DNA of 64,000 nucleotides, taken from contig NVXG01000007.1 in the NCBI GenBank assembly GCA_002733805.1, forward strand, positions 1 through 64,000, given 5' to 3'. The DNA comes from Robiginitomaculum sp. Its GTDB lineage: Bacteria > Pseudomonadota > Alphaproteobacteria > Caulobacterales > Maricaulaceae. The position numbers and the translations under genes are program-made. This document shows positions 35,001-42,807 of the stretch, piece by piece; the first letter of the stretch is position 1, and every line of letters begins with the position of its first letter. A model generated the notes under the pieces. That model did no database searches. It saw only the letters and a program-made list of their open reading frames with translations, and was not told the origin of the DNA.

Positions 35001-36236
35001 ATGGATTTAGGAATTTCAAAAAAGGTACAGCCATTGCTGGACCAAGTGCGGCACATGATCCGCAATGATATTATGCCATTGGAAGAAGAGTATTTTTCTG
35101 AGGTGGGTAAAGCAGCTGGTGGCGAGCGTTTCGCGTTTACTGACCGGCAGACCGAAATTCTGGAAACTTTAAAAGCCAAGGCCAAAAAAGCCGGGCTGTG
35201 GAACTTCTGGCTGACCAGTTCTGATCATGGGTTTGGCTTAAGCACAGTAGAATACGCCTATTTGGCCGAAGAGACCGGCTGGAGTCACTTGGCTGCCGAA
35301 GTGTTCAATTGCGCCGCGCCAGATACCGGCAATATGGAAGTGCTGGAACGCTATGGCACCGAGGCCCAGAAAAAAGAGTGGCTGCTTCCTTTGTTGGAGG
35401 GCAAAATTCGCTCGGCCTATGTGATGACAGAACCCGATGTGGCTTCGTCGGATGCGACCAATATCGCCATGCCTGCCGTGCTGGACGGAAATGAGTGGGT
35501 GTTGGACGGCGACAAGCATTGGGCTTCGGGTGCCGGTGATCCACGTTGTAAAATCTATATCGTCATGGTCAAAACTGACCCGGATGCTGCACGCCACGCG
35601 CAACATGGCATGGTTTTGGTGCCAGCCGATACGCCGGGGATTGAAGTCATCCGGCCGATGACCATATTTGGCGGTGATGATGCGCCGCATGGCCATATGC
35701 ATTTGCGCTTCACCAATGTGCGTGTACCCAAAGAAAACATGGTGCTGGGTCGTGGTCGTGGGTTTGAAGTGGCCCAAGGCCGTTTGGGACCGGGCCGAAT
35801 TCACCATTGCATGCGTGCCGTAGGGCAGGCTGAACGGGCGCTGGAGCAATTGTGCAAACGCTCAGTCTCGCGCGTGGCCTTTGGTCGTCCATTGGCCAAG
35901 CTCGGTGCCAATTATGACATTATTGCCAATTGCCGGATCCAAATCGAAAGCTCTCGTTTGCTTTGCTTGAAAGCGGCGTGGATGATGGATACCCAAGGCA
36001 CAAAAGCGGCGCAAACCTATATCTCAATGATCAAGGTGGCTGCACCGAGCATGGCCTTGGATGTGGTTGATGAAGCTATTCAAATGCATGGTGGATTAGG
36101 GGTTTCGCAAGATACGCCTTTGGCCACGATGTGGACTGGTCTGCGAACCTTACGCTTTGCCGATGGACCAGACGCGGTACACCGGATGCAGGTGGCCCGA
36201 ACAGAGTTACGCTCTTACCTGAATGCCAAGGTTTAA
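35001..36236 (+). CDS. Acyl-CoA dehydrogenase, ACAD11-like
   Basis: A 411-residue ACAD of the ACAD10/11 branch: NFWLTSSDHGFGLSTVEYAYL, TEPDVASSDATNI, DGDKHWASGAGDPRC, and the C-terminal LRFADGPDAVHRMQ, in which the Y-E-G-T catalytic site of ordinary ACADs is replaced by A-D-G-P. In animals this domain is fused to an APH kinase and processes hydroxylated acyl-CoAs via a phosphorylated intermediate. GGAGAGGG lies 9 bases before the ATG at 35001. Confidence 0.87.
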   Translation: MDLGISKKVQPLLDQVRHMIRNDIMPLEEEYFSEVGKAAGGERFAFTDRQTEILETLKAKAKKAGLWNFWLTSSDHGFGLSTVEYAYLAEETGWSHLAAEVFNCAAPDTGNMEVLERYGTEAQKKEWLLPLLEGKIRSAYVMTEPDVASSDATNIAMPAVLDGNEWVLDGDKHWASGAGDPRCKIYIVMVKTDPDAARHAQHGMVLVPADTPGIEVIRPMTIFGGDDAPHGHMHLRFTNVRVPKENMVLGRGRGFEVAQGRLGPGRIHHCMRAVGQAERALEQLCKRSVSRVAFGRPLAKLGANYDIIANCRIQIESSRLLCLKAAWMMDTQGTKAAQTYISMIKVAAPSMALDVVDEAIQMHGGLGVSQDTPLATMWTGLRTLRFADGPDAVHRMQVARTELRSYLNAKV

Positions 36237-36242
36237 TTTTAC

Positions 36243-37037
36243 ATGATAAATCCATTGGAATTATTTGATATAAAAGGAAAAACGGCTCTCATAACGGGTG
36301 GAGCGAGTGGCATTGGATTGATGGCGACCCGGGCGTTGGCCGCTGCGGGTTGTCGGGTGTTCATTGCATCGCGCAAAGGCAATGTCTGTGAGGAAGCAGC
36401 CGCCGCCATCAATGCGGAACTGGGCGAAGATCGCGTCACCGGTATGTTGGGTGATTTGTCATCCGAGCAGGGTGTGGCTGATCTGGTCGAGCGATTGGCG
36501 GGTCATACGGACCATCTGGATATTTTGATGAACAATGCTGGTGCCACTTGGGGCGCAGCGTTGGGTGAGTTTCCATGGAAGGCTTGGGACAAAATCAATA
36601 CGGTCAACGTTACTGGCGTGTTTGCTTTGACTCAGGCTTTGTTGCCAATGCTCGAGATCAATGCCAGCGCTGATGATCCATCGCGCATTGTCAATTTGGG
36701 CTCATTTGTCGGCAGTCGAGCCGTTGGCAATAGTGCCTATTCCTATGCAGCATCCAAGGCGGCGGTACACCACTTGACCCGCATTTTGTCGAATGAGCTG
36801 GCAGCGCGCCATATTACCGTAAATGCCTTGGCACCCGGCCCATTTCCATCCCGGATGATGGCTTTTGTCACCGAAGATGAAAAACTGGCTGAAATGATGC
36901 GGGCTGAAGTTCCACTTGGTCGGTTGGGCCAACCGGAAGACGTCGCCGGTGCCATGATATTTTTGTGTTCAAAGGCTGGATCATACGTGACCGGGGCCAT
37001 TTTACCGCTGGATGGCGGTATGGCCGCGAAACCCTAA
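36243..37037 (+). CDS. Short-chain dehydrogenase/reductase
   Basis: A 264-residue classical SDR: TGGASGIGLMATRAL near residue 18, NNAGATWGA, the catalytic Y-A-A-S-K motif and GAILPLDGGMAAK at the end. It probably works as a 3-hydroxyacyl-CoA or alcohol dehydrogenase in the same pathway. Start ATG at 36243, six bases after the ACAD stop. Confidence 0.88.
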   Translation: MINPLELFDIKGKTALITGGASGIGLMATRALAAAGCRVFIASRKGNVCEEAAAAINAELGEDRVTGMLGDLSSEQGVADLVERLAGHTDHLDILMNNAGATWGAALGEFPWKAWDKINTVNVTGVFALTQALLPMLEINASADDPSRIVNLGSFVGSRAVGNSAYSYAASKAAVHHLTRILSNELAARHITVNALAPGPFPSRMMAFVTEDEKLAEMMRAEVPLGRLGQPEDVAGAMIFLCSKAGSYVTGAILPLDGGMAAKP

Positions 37038-37054
37038 ACCTTAAGGAGAAAAAA

Positions 37055-37513
37055 ATGGCAGAAATTACAATCGAAGAATTCAAAGGAGCCACAGGTCGAG
37101 ATCTGGGCACTTCCGACTGGTTGCAGGTGGACCAAGACCGGATCAATGCATTTGCCGATGCAACACTGGATCACCAATTCATCCACCTTGACCCGGTTGC
37201 AGCGGCCAAAACTCCTTTTGGCGGCACGATTGCCCACGGGTTTTTGAGCCTGTCACTGTTGCCCTATTTGATGCAAGACCTGACATTAACCCCACCCAAT
37301 GTGATGATGGGTGTCAATTATGGCTTTAACTCGTTGCGGTTCCTGACCCCGGTGCCGGTGGACTCAAAAGTTCGGGCCAATGTGCAGGTCAAAGAGGTGG
37401 TTGAGAAAAAACCGAACCAGTACCTGATTACCTATACCGTTGCTCTGGAGATTGAAGGCGTGGCAAAACCCGCTTTGGTCGCTGAGTGGCTCACCATGCT
37501 TTTTACAGGATAA
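37055..37513 (+). CDS. MaoC-like (R)-specific enoyl-CoA hydratase, NodN-type
   Basis: A 152-residue hot-dog fold protein. The hydratase region INAFADATLDHQFIHLDP keeps the catalytic Asp and His, followed by the FGGTIAHGFLSLSL stretch of the family. Adds water to trans-2-enoyl-CoA. ATG at 37055 with AAGGAG 9 bases upstream; the longer frame overlaps the SDR and is not credible. Between two SDR genes in the unit. Confidence 0.9.
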   Translation: MAEITIEEFKGATGRDLGTSDWLQVDQDRINAFADATLDHQFIHLDPVAAAKTPFGGTIAHGFLSLSLLPYLMQDLTLTPPNVMMGVNYGFNSLRFLTPVPVDSKVRANVQVKEVVEKKPNQYLITYTVALEIEGVAKPALVAEWLTMLFTG

Positions 37514-37525
37514 GGATTTGAATTA

Positions 37526-38449
37526 ATGGAAATTTCTTTTGAAGGTCGCGTCGCGATTGTAACTGGTGCTGGAAACGGCCTTGGACGCTCGCATGCCATG
37601 GAACTTGCGGCGCGCGGTGCTAAGGTTGTGGTCAATGATTTGGGCGGTGCCAGAGACGGCGAGGGGGCTTCGCTCTCTGCGGCTGAAACTGTGGTTGCTG
37701 AAATCAAAGCGGCAGGTGGCGAAGCGATGGCCAATGGGGCCAATGTCACCAAAATGGACGAAGTGCAGGCCATGGTTAATGCCGCCATGGCAAAATGGGG
37801 CCGGATTGATGTGTTGGTCAATAATGCCGGTATTTTGCGGGACAAAACTTTTATCAAGATGGACTTGTCTGACTTTCAAATGGTCATTGACGTTCATTTG
37901 ATGGGATCAGTGAATTGCACAAAAGCGGTTTGGCCCATCATGAAAGAGGCCGGGTATGGCCGCATTGCCATGACCACGTCTTCATCCGGTCTGTATGGTA
38001 ATTTTGGGCAAACCAATTATGGCGCAGCCAAATTGGGCTTGGTTGGCTTTATGAATACCCTGTGCCTAGAAGGTGCAAAATATGACATCCGGGTTAATTC
38101 ATTGGCTCCTGTAGCGGCCACTCGCATGACCGAAGATCTGATGCCCGAACAAGCATTGGCCGTTTTAACCCCACAATCGGTAACGGCTGGTCTGGTCTAT
38201 CTGGTCAGCGAAGATGGTCCCAATCGCACCATATTAGCGGCAGGCGCTGGTGGATATGCCAAGGCCCGCATCACCGAAACACCGGGTATTTATCTCGACG
38301 ACGCAGATCAAACCCCGGAAAACGTGGCTAAAAACTGGGAGCAAATTATCGCTCCAGAAGGGGCTGAGGAATACACGGCGGGTTCAAGCCAATCGATCAA
38401 ATTTTTGGGGAAAGCCGCTGCGGCCAAAGGGATTCCGTTAAGCCGATGA
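37526..38449 (+). CDS. SDR, HSD17B4/multifunctional-enzyme-like 3-hydroxyacyl-CoA dehydrogenase
   Basis: A 307-residue SDR with the features of the dehydrogenase domain of peroxisomal multifunctional enzyme type 2: GRVAIVTGAGNGLGRSHAMELA, VVVNDLGGARDGEG, NNAGILRDKTFIKM and the catalytic N-Y-G-A-A-K. It should oxidise (R)-3-hydroxyacyl-CoA, matching the preceding MaoC hydratase. AAGGA ribosome site 11 bases upstream; overlaps the next gene by 4 bases. Confidence 0.9.
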   Translation: MEISFEGRVAIVTGAGNGLGRSHAMELAARGAKVVVNDLGGARDGEGASLSAAETVVAEIKAAGGEAMANGANVTKMDEVQAMVNAAMAKWGRIDVLVNNAGILRDKTFIKMDLSDFQMVIDVHLMGSVNCTKAVWPIMKEAGYGRIAMTTSSSGLYGNFGQTNYGAAKLGLVGFMNTLCLEGAKYDIRVNSLAPVAATRMTEDLMPEQALAVLTPQSVTAGLVYLVSEDGPNRTILAAGAGGYAKARITETPGIYLDDADQTPENVAKNWEQIIAPEGAEEYTAGSSQSIKFLGKAAAAKGIPLSR

Positions 38450-39420
38450 GAGCGGTGATATGCAAAGTTTATGAGGGCTGGGAAAAGCTGGAACTTGGTG
38501 AGCTACCCGACCCACAAGCTGGACCGGGCCAAGTCGTCATTGATGTGCAAGCTGCCGGGTTAAACTTCCCGGACTTGTTGCTGGTCGCGGGCAAATATCA
38601 AATGAAGCCGCCTTTGCCGTTCGTGCCGGGTTCTGAATGTGCCGGTATCATTAGTGAAATTGGCGAGGGAGTAACGGGCTGGAATGTCGGGGATCGGGTG
38701 ATTGCCTACACTATGAACGGCGGTATGGCCGAAAAAATCGCGGTTGCGGCAACCAATTTGATCCCGTTACCGGCCGACATGCCATTTGCCAATGGCGCGG
38801 GCCTGACCACCACCTATGCCACCTCCCACTATGCCTTGAAGCAACGAGCTAATTTACAAGCTGGCGAAACCATATTGGTTTTGGGTGCGGCGGGCGGCGT
38901 GGGACTGGCTACGGTGGAATTGGCCAAAGCGGCCGGGGCCATAGTGATTGCTGGTGCCAGTACGGATGAGAAGTTACAGACGGCTCGGGACCATGGTGCT
39001 GATATTTGTATCAATTATTCCACCGAAAACTTGAAAGACCGGGCGAAGGAAATCACTGAAGGCAAGGGCGTCGATGTAATTTATGATCCGGTTGGTGGTG
39101 ATCTGGCCGAACCTGCGTTTCGCAGTATTGGCTTTAACGGACGCTATCTGGTGATCGGGTTTGCTGCCGGGGAAATTCCACGTCTGCCGCTCAACCTGCC
39201 TTTGTTGAAGACGGCCAGTATTATCGGTGTGTTCTGGGGGGCTTGGGCGATGCGCGATCCAGCTGGTCATGCTGAAAACATGGCGGAAATACTGGGCATG
39301 TATGTGGATAAAAAAATCAAGGTAACCGTGTCCAAACAAATTTCATTTGAGAACTTTTTGGAAGGGTTTTCTGATCTTCACGAAAGAAAAGCCCAAGGCA
39401 AACTCGTATTGGTGCCGTAA
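38446..39420 (+). CDS. Zinc-free NADPH:quinone oxidoreductase-like enzyme
   Basis: A 324-residue medium-chain reductase of the quinone oxidoreductase/crotonyl-reductase branch: PGQVVIDVQAAGLNFPDLLL, FVPGSECAGIISEIGEGV, and the nucleotide motif VLGAAGGVGLATVELAKA. May reduce an enoyl-thioester or quinone in the pathway. Begins in an ATGA overlap with the SDR and ends the nine-gene unit; 149 gene-free bases follow. Confidence 0.88.
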   Translation: MRAVICKVYEGWEKLELGELPDPQAGPGQVVIDVQAAGLNFPDLLLVAGKYQMKPPLPFVPGSECAGIISEIGEGVTGWNVGDRVIAYTMNGGMAEKIAVAATNLIPLPADMPFANGAGLTTTYATSHYALKQRANLQAGETILVLGAAGGVGLATVELAKAAGAIVIAGASTDEKLQTARDHGADICINYSTENLKDRAKEITEGKGVDVIYDPVGGDLAEPAFRSIGFNGRYLVIGFAAGEIPRLPLNLPLLKTASIIGVFWGAWAMRDPAGHAENMAEILGMYVDKKIKVTVSKQISFENFLEGFSDLHERKAQGKLVLVP

Positions 39421-39569
39421 CTGGCTACTTTAGACTTTCCTAGCTCACTAAAAGTTTACTGAAATGACTTTGGTTGGTGGTGATTTTAGAGAATAATTAG
39501 GTGTCTGAACCTAGCATTTGCCCGAATCGCTCTTGTTTTCAAAGTGAAAGCAGAGCGAAGGATGGTTAA

Positions 39570-41771
39570 ATGCGCAGTATTTCAATAACTTGGCAGACAC
39601 TTTGTGCATTTTGTAAGGCAAAGGGTGGCAATGTTGCCATTATCTTTGCGCTTTCCATTTTACCGATTACGATTGCCATCGGTGTTTCGATAGATTTTCA
39701 GCGGTCTTATGTTGAGAGATCCAGATTGCGCGATACGCTGGATGCTTCCGTTTTGGCGGCAGGCCGGGCGCATTTGATGGCCGCAAATATGGATCAGGCC
39801 GATCGAGAAGCTCATGCAACCAACATTGGTACGCAATTTTTTAACGCACAAATTGCTGCACGAGGGAATCGGATAACCAATCCGACGATTGCGTTTACCT
39901 ATACGCAGGAAAATGAAATCCGGGCGACTGGTCAGGGCACAATTACCACCATGTTTGGCGGTTTGCTCGGTGTAAACTCAGTGGATGTACATTCAGAAGC
40001 CAGAGCCATGGCTGGCGATCTACGGGTGATCGAAGTCGCGCTGATGTTGGATAACACCGCCTCAATGTTTTCCAACAACCGCTTTGTGACCATGCGCGAT
40101 GCGGCGATGAATTTTGTCGATACGATGTATGATGAAAGTCCCAGCCCGGATTTGGTTAAAATCTCAGTAGTGCCGTGGTCGGTAATGGTCAATATCAAGT
40201 CTGAAACGGTGGCGGCACCCGATGGCGCAACCTACTCTTGGGGTGGATTACCCGCCGCAGGGTCACGCAAGAAGCCTAAATCTCCCAATTCCAATCGGGT
40301 CAGTAATATTACCCATCCCGATTCCGGCAAACCAATGTCCAGTTCAAAGCTAAAAGAGATGTTTGCGCCGGTGGAGTGGCGTGGGTGCATACGGGCCGCT
40401 CCTAATGAAGTAAAAACTAACTCGTCAGGCAATGTAACCAAACCAATTACTGATAAAGCCATCGGATCAATGCGTTGGCCTGTGGGCTGGGTGAAGCCGG
40501 AAATCGAAAATAAATGGCACCGGTTGTCCTGCCCAAAACCGAAGCCAAAACCGAAGCCAAAACCCAAGCCGAAGCCCAAGCCGAAGCCGAAGCCGAAGCC
40601 GAAGCCGAAGCCGAAGCCGAAGCCGAAGCCGGGGCCACAAGGGTTTTTACTTGATGTGCCGGGTGAGGAAATAAGCCAATATGCGTCTGTTTCCACACCG
40701 GAAGAAGCTAGCTTGTTGCAGTTCGTTTCGTATTTGCCTTTGATGGAGAATGATTCTGGCTGGCCATCGCCTGGCATTTCGTCAGGTGAGCGAACTCAAT
40801 TTGGCGAGGAGCAACCCGAAATTATTCTCGTTGATCGCTCTAATCCGCAAAAGAAAAAGAAGAAGAAAAAGAAGAAGAAAAAGAAGAAGAAGCCAAAACC
40901 AAAACCAAAACCAAAACCAAAACCAAAACCAGGTTTGCCGCCGGGGCAAAAATGCGGTGTGTGGTATGATTCCGGGTTGTTGAATTGCTGGCAGGATCCG
41001 AAGGGGTGGCAGCGCAATATATACATCCCGAAAACGCAGGATTGTTCGTCCGATGGCACCTATGGCAAGCCGACCGGCAAGCTAAAAGCCTGCGTATCTG
41101 ATCCTAATGAATTTGCTTGGAATTCAGGCGGTGGCAAGATGTGTACGTGGCAGAGTAATGTGTTGCCGTGGAATGCTAATAAAGGCATTTCCGGGCCAAA
41201 TTTGAACTGCCCAACCGCCATGTTACCATTGTCCAGCAATCGCAAACAGATACTGGAAAAACTGGAACACATGTACCCAACGCCAGGTGGTACTCAGGCT
41301 TATCTGGGCTTGCAATGGGGTTTGCGAACCTTGTCGCCACGCAGTGAATGGGCCAACTTTTGGGGCCATTCGGCTGCTCAAAAAGCCCGAGACTGGGATG
41401 TCATGAAAACCCGAAAAATTGCGATTTTGCTGACCGATGGTGAAAACGTCTCACCATTTGATTTTGAAGGGTATCTTGGGTGCAATGATCAGAACCGCAA
41501 AGGAATTGCTGGTCCGTGCTGGAAGCATGGTAATGTCAATAAGTTGGACCGAAACACGCTGGATAAACTGATGCTGGCAACCTGTAAGGCCATGGTCGAA
41601 GACTATGAGATCGAGTTGTTCACCATCGCGGTTGATATCAATAATTCTACAGCCATTAAATTGCTGAAGGATTGTGCTGGCGACCCGGACCGGGCCTTTA
41701 ATATCAAATCCGGTCAATTGGACATTACGTTCCAAGCCATTGCGGAGCGCACATTGCGATTGACCCACTAG
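39570..41771 (+). CDS. Tad-type pilus assembly protein (TadG-like) with split VWA domain and Lys-Pro tracts
   Basis: A 733-residue protein. N-terminus: TadE/TadG-like membrane segment GGNVAIIFALSILPITIAIGV, then SIDFQRSYVERSRLRDTLDAS. A von Willebrand A domain starts with ALMLDNTAS (Asp161, Thr163, Ser165; metal-site form D-x-T-x-S) and ends with ILLTDGENVS (Asp623). About 450 residues between them hold two long repeats: 16 Lys-Pro pairs (40536-40631) and a 14-Lys run followed by Pro-Lys-Pro repeats (40851-40931), plus Cys- and Trp-rich segments. Probably anchored in the membrane and exposed outside the cytoplasm. RBS AAGGATGG before the ATG. No other tad genes are in the window. Confidence 0.8.
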   Translation: MRSISITWQTLCAFCKAKGGNVAIIFALSILPITIAIGVSIDFQRSYVERSRLRDTLDASVLAAGRAHLMAANMDQADREAHATNIGTQFFNAQIAARGNRITNPTIAFTYTQENEIRATGQGTITTMFGGLLGVNSVDVHSEARAMAGDLRVIEVALMLDNTASMFSNNRFVTMRDAAMNFVDTMYDESPSPDLVKISVVPWSVMVNIKSETVAAPDGATYSWGGLPAAGSRKKPKSPNSNRVSNITHPDSGKPMSSSKLKEMFAPVEWRGCIRAAPNEVKTNSSGNVTKPITDKAIGSMRWPVGWVKPEIENKWHRLSCPKPKPKPKPKPKPKPKPKPKPKPKPKPKPKPKPGPQGFLLDVPGEEISQYASVSTPEEASLLQFVSYLPLMENDSGWPSPGISSGERTQFGEEQPEIILVDRSNPQKKKKKKKKKKKKKKPKPKPKPKPKPKPGLPPGQKCGVWYDSGLLNCWQDPKGWQRNIYIPKTQDCSSDGTYGKPTGKLKACVSDPNEFAWNSGGGKMCTWQSNVLPWNANKGISGPNLNCPTAMLPLSSNRKQILEKLEHMYPTPGGTQAYLGLQWGLRTLSPRSEWANFWGHSAAQKARDWDVMKTRKIAILLTDGENVSPFDFEGYLGCNDQNRKGIAGPCWKHGNVNKLDRNTLDKLMLATCKAMVEDYEIELFTIAVDINNSTAIKLLKDCAGDPDRAFNIKSGQLDITFQAIAERTLRLTH
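40536..40631 (+). repeat. Lys-Pro codon microsatellite, first tract
   Basis: Sixteen Lys-Pro codon pairs, the later ones a pure hexamer AAGCCG, the earlier ones mixed (AAACCG, AAGCCA, AAACCC). In-frame expansion or contraction by six bases would change tract length by one Lys-Pro unit. Confidence 0.9.
40851..40931 (+). repeat. Poly-Lys then Lys-Pro codon tract, second tract
   Basis: Fourteen Lys codons in an AAG/AAA mix are followed by Pro and six Lys-Pro pairs encoded by the pure hexamer AAACCA. Codon choice differs from the first tract, so the two look independently expanded rather than copied. Confidence 0.9.
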
Positions 41772-41823
41772 ACGGATTGTCCAGACGCGATACGTTCCTG
41801 CCAATTACAAGGAGTATATCGCG

Positions 41824-42798
41824 ATGATCCCACTACCCACAATTGATGATGTTCGGGCTGCGGTGGACAAGCTGGCCGGCGATGCGCTTGTCACTCCACT
41901 TTTGCGCTCGGACCAATTGGATCGCGATATGGGGCGACCGGTGTGGATCAAGGCAGAGTGCCTACAATATACTGGCTCATTTAAATACCGCGGTGCCCGT
42001 AACCGCATACTGAATTTGTCAGCGCAACAACAAAGATGCGGCGTTGTCGCCTATTCTTCAGGGAACCATGCACAAGGCGTAGCACTGGCTGCTTTGCGCG
42101 ATGGCATATCATGCTGCATCGTCATGCCAGCCGATACACCAAAGGTAAAAGTGGCAGGCGTGCGGGCACGCAAAAGCGAAGTCGTATTTTATGACCGATT
42201 GACTGAAAATCGGGCCGAGATCGCCGCAGAACTCGCAGAACGAAGTGGTGCAATTCTCATTCCGCCATATGACGATTTTTATGTCATTGCCGGGCAGGGA
42301 ACTGTCGGCTTGGAAATCGCCGAGCAAGGCAAAGCCATGGGTGTTGTTTTCGAACAAGTGGTAACCAATTGCGGCGGGGGTGGTTTAACGGCTGGAATTG
42401 CATTGGCTTTGGAAAAAGACAGCCCACAAACGGACCTATACGCGGCGGAACCGGCTGATTTTGATGATTATGGTCGCTCGTTACGCTCCGGAAAACGTGA
42501 ACGTAATCCAATATTAAGCGGCTCGATTTGCGACGCATTGATGGCTGACACGCCGGGCGAAATGACTTTTGCCATCAATCAACCTCGAGTGTGCGATGGC
42601 TTACGTGTCACAGACGAAGAAGTGCGTTCCGCCATGGCGTATGCTTTTTCCCACTTGCAAGTCGTGTTGGAGCCGGGGGGTGCAGCCTCGTTGGCAGCAG
42701 CTTTACAGGGACGCGTGCCGGGCAAAGGTCCGCTTTGTATTGTTGCTACAGGTGGTAATGTTGATCCTGCATTATTTTGCCAAGTAATTGCACCCTGA
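41824..42798 (+). CDS. Threonine/serine dehydratase or serine racemase-like PLP enzyme
   Basis: A 324-residue fold-type II PLP enzyme. The PLP lysine is Lys54 in TGSFKYRGA; SSGNHAQGVALAA binds the substrate carboxylate; GGGGLTAG binds the phosphate. There is no ACT regulatory domain, so it is a catabolic or racemase-type member rather than biosynthetic IlvA. Converts threonine or serine to the 2-oxo acid and ammonia, or racemises serine. AAGGAG ribosome site 11 bases upstream. Confidence 0.9.
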   Translation: MIPLPTIDDVRAAVDKLAGDALVTPLLRSDQLDRDMGRPVWIKAECLQYTGSFKYRGARNRILNLSAQQQRCGVVAYSSGNHAQGVALAALRDGISCCIVMPADTPKVKVAGVRARKSEVVFYDRLTENRAEIAAELAERSGAILIPPYDDFYVIAGQGTVGLEIAEQGKAMGVVFEQVVTNCGGGGLTAGIALALEKDSPQTDLYAAEPADFDDYGRSLRSGKRERNPILSGSICDALMADTPGEMTFAINQPRVCDGLRVTDEEVRSAMAYAFSHLQVVLEPGGAASLAAALQGRVPGKGPLCIVATGGNVDPALFCQVIAP

Positions 42799-42807
42799 AA
42801 CTAAGTG

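Noticed and set aside
40232-40777. Minus-strand frame with Gly-Phe repeats
   Set aside because: It is the antisense of the Lys-Pro codon tract in the TadG-like gene; repeats arise from AAGCCG read backwards.
40536-40931. Repeats as a possible CRISPR array
   Set aside because: Period is six bases, there are no spacers, and both tracts are in frame inside a protein gene.
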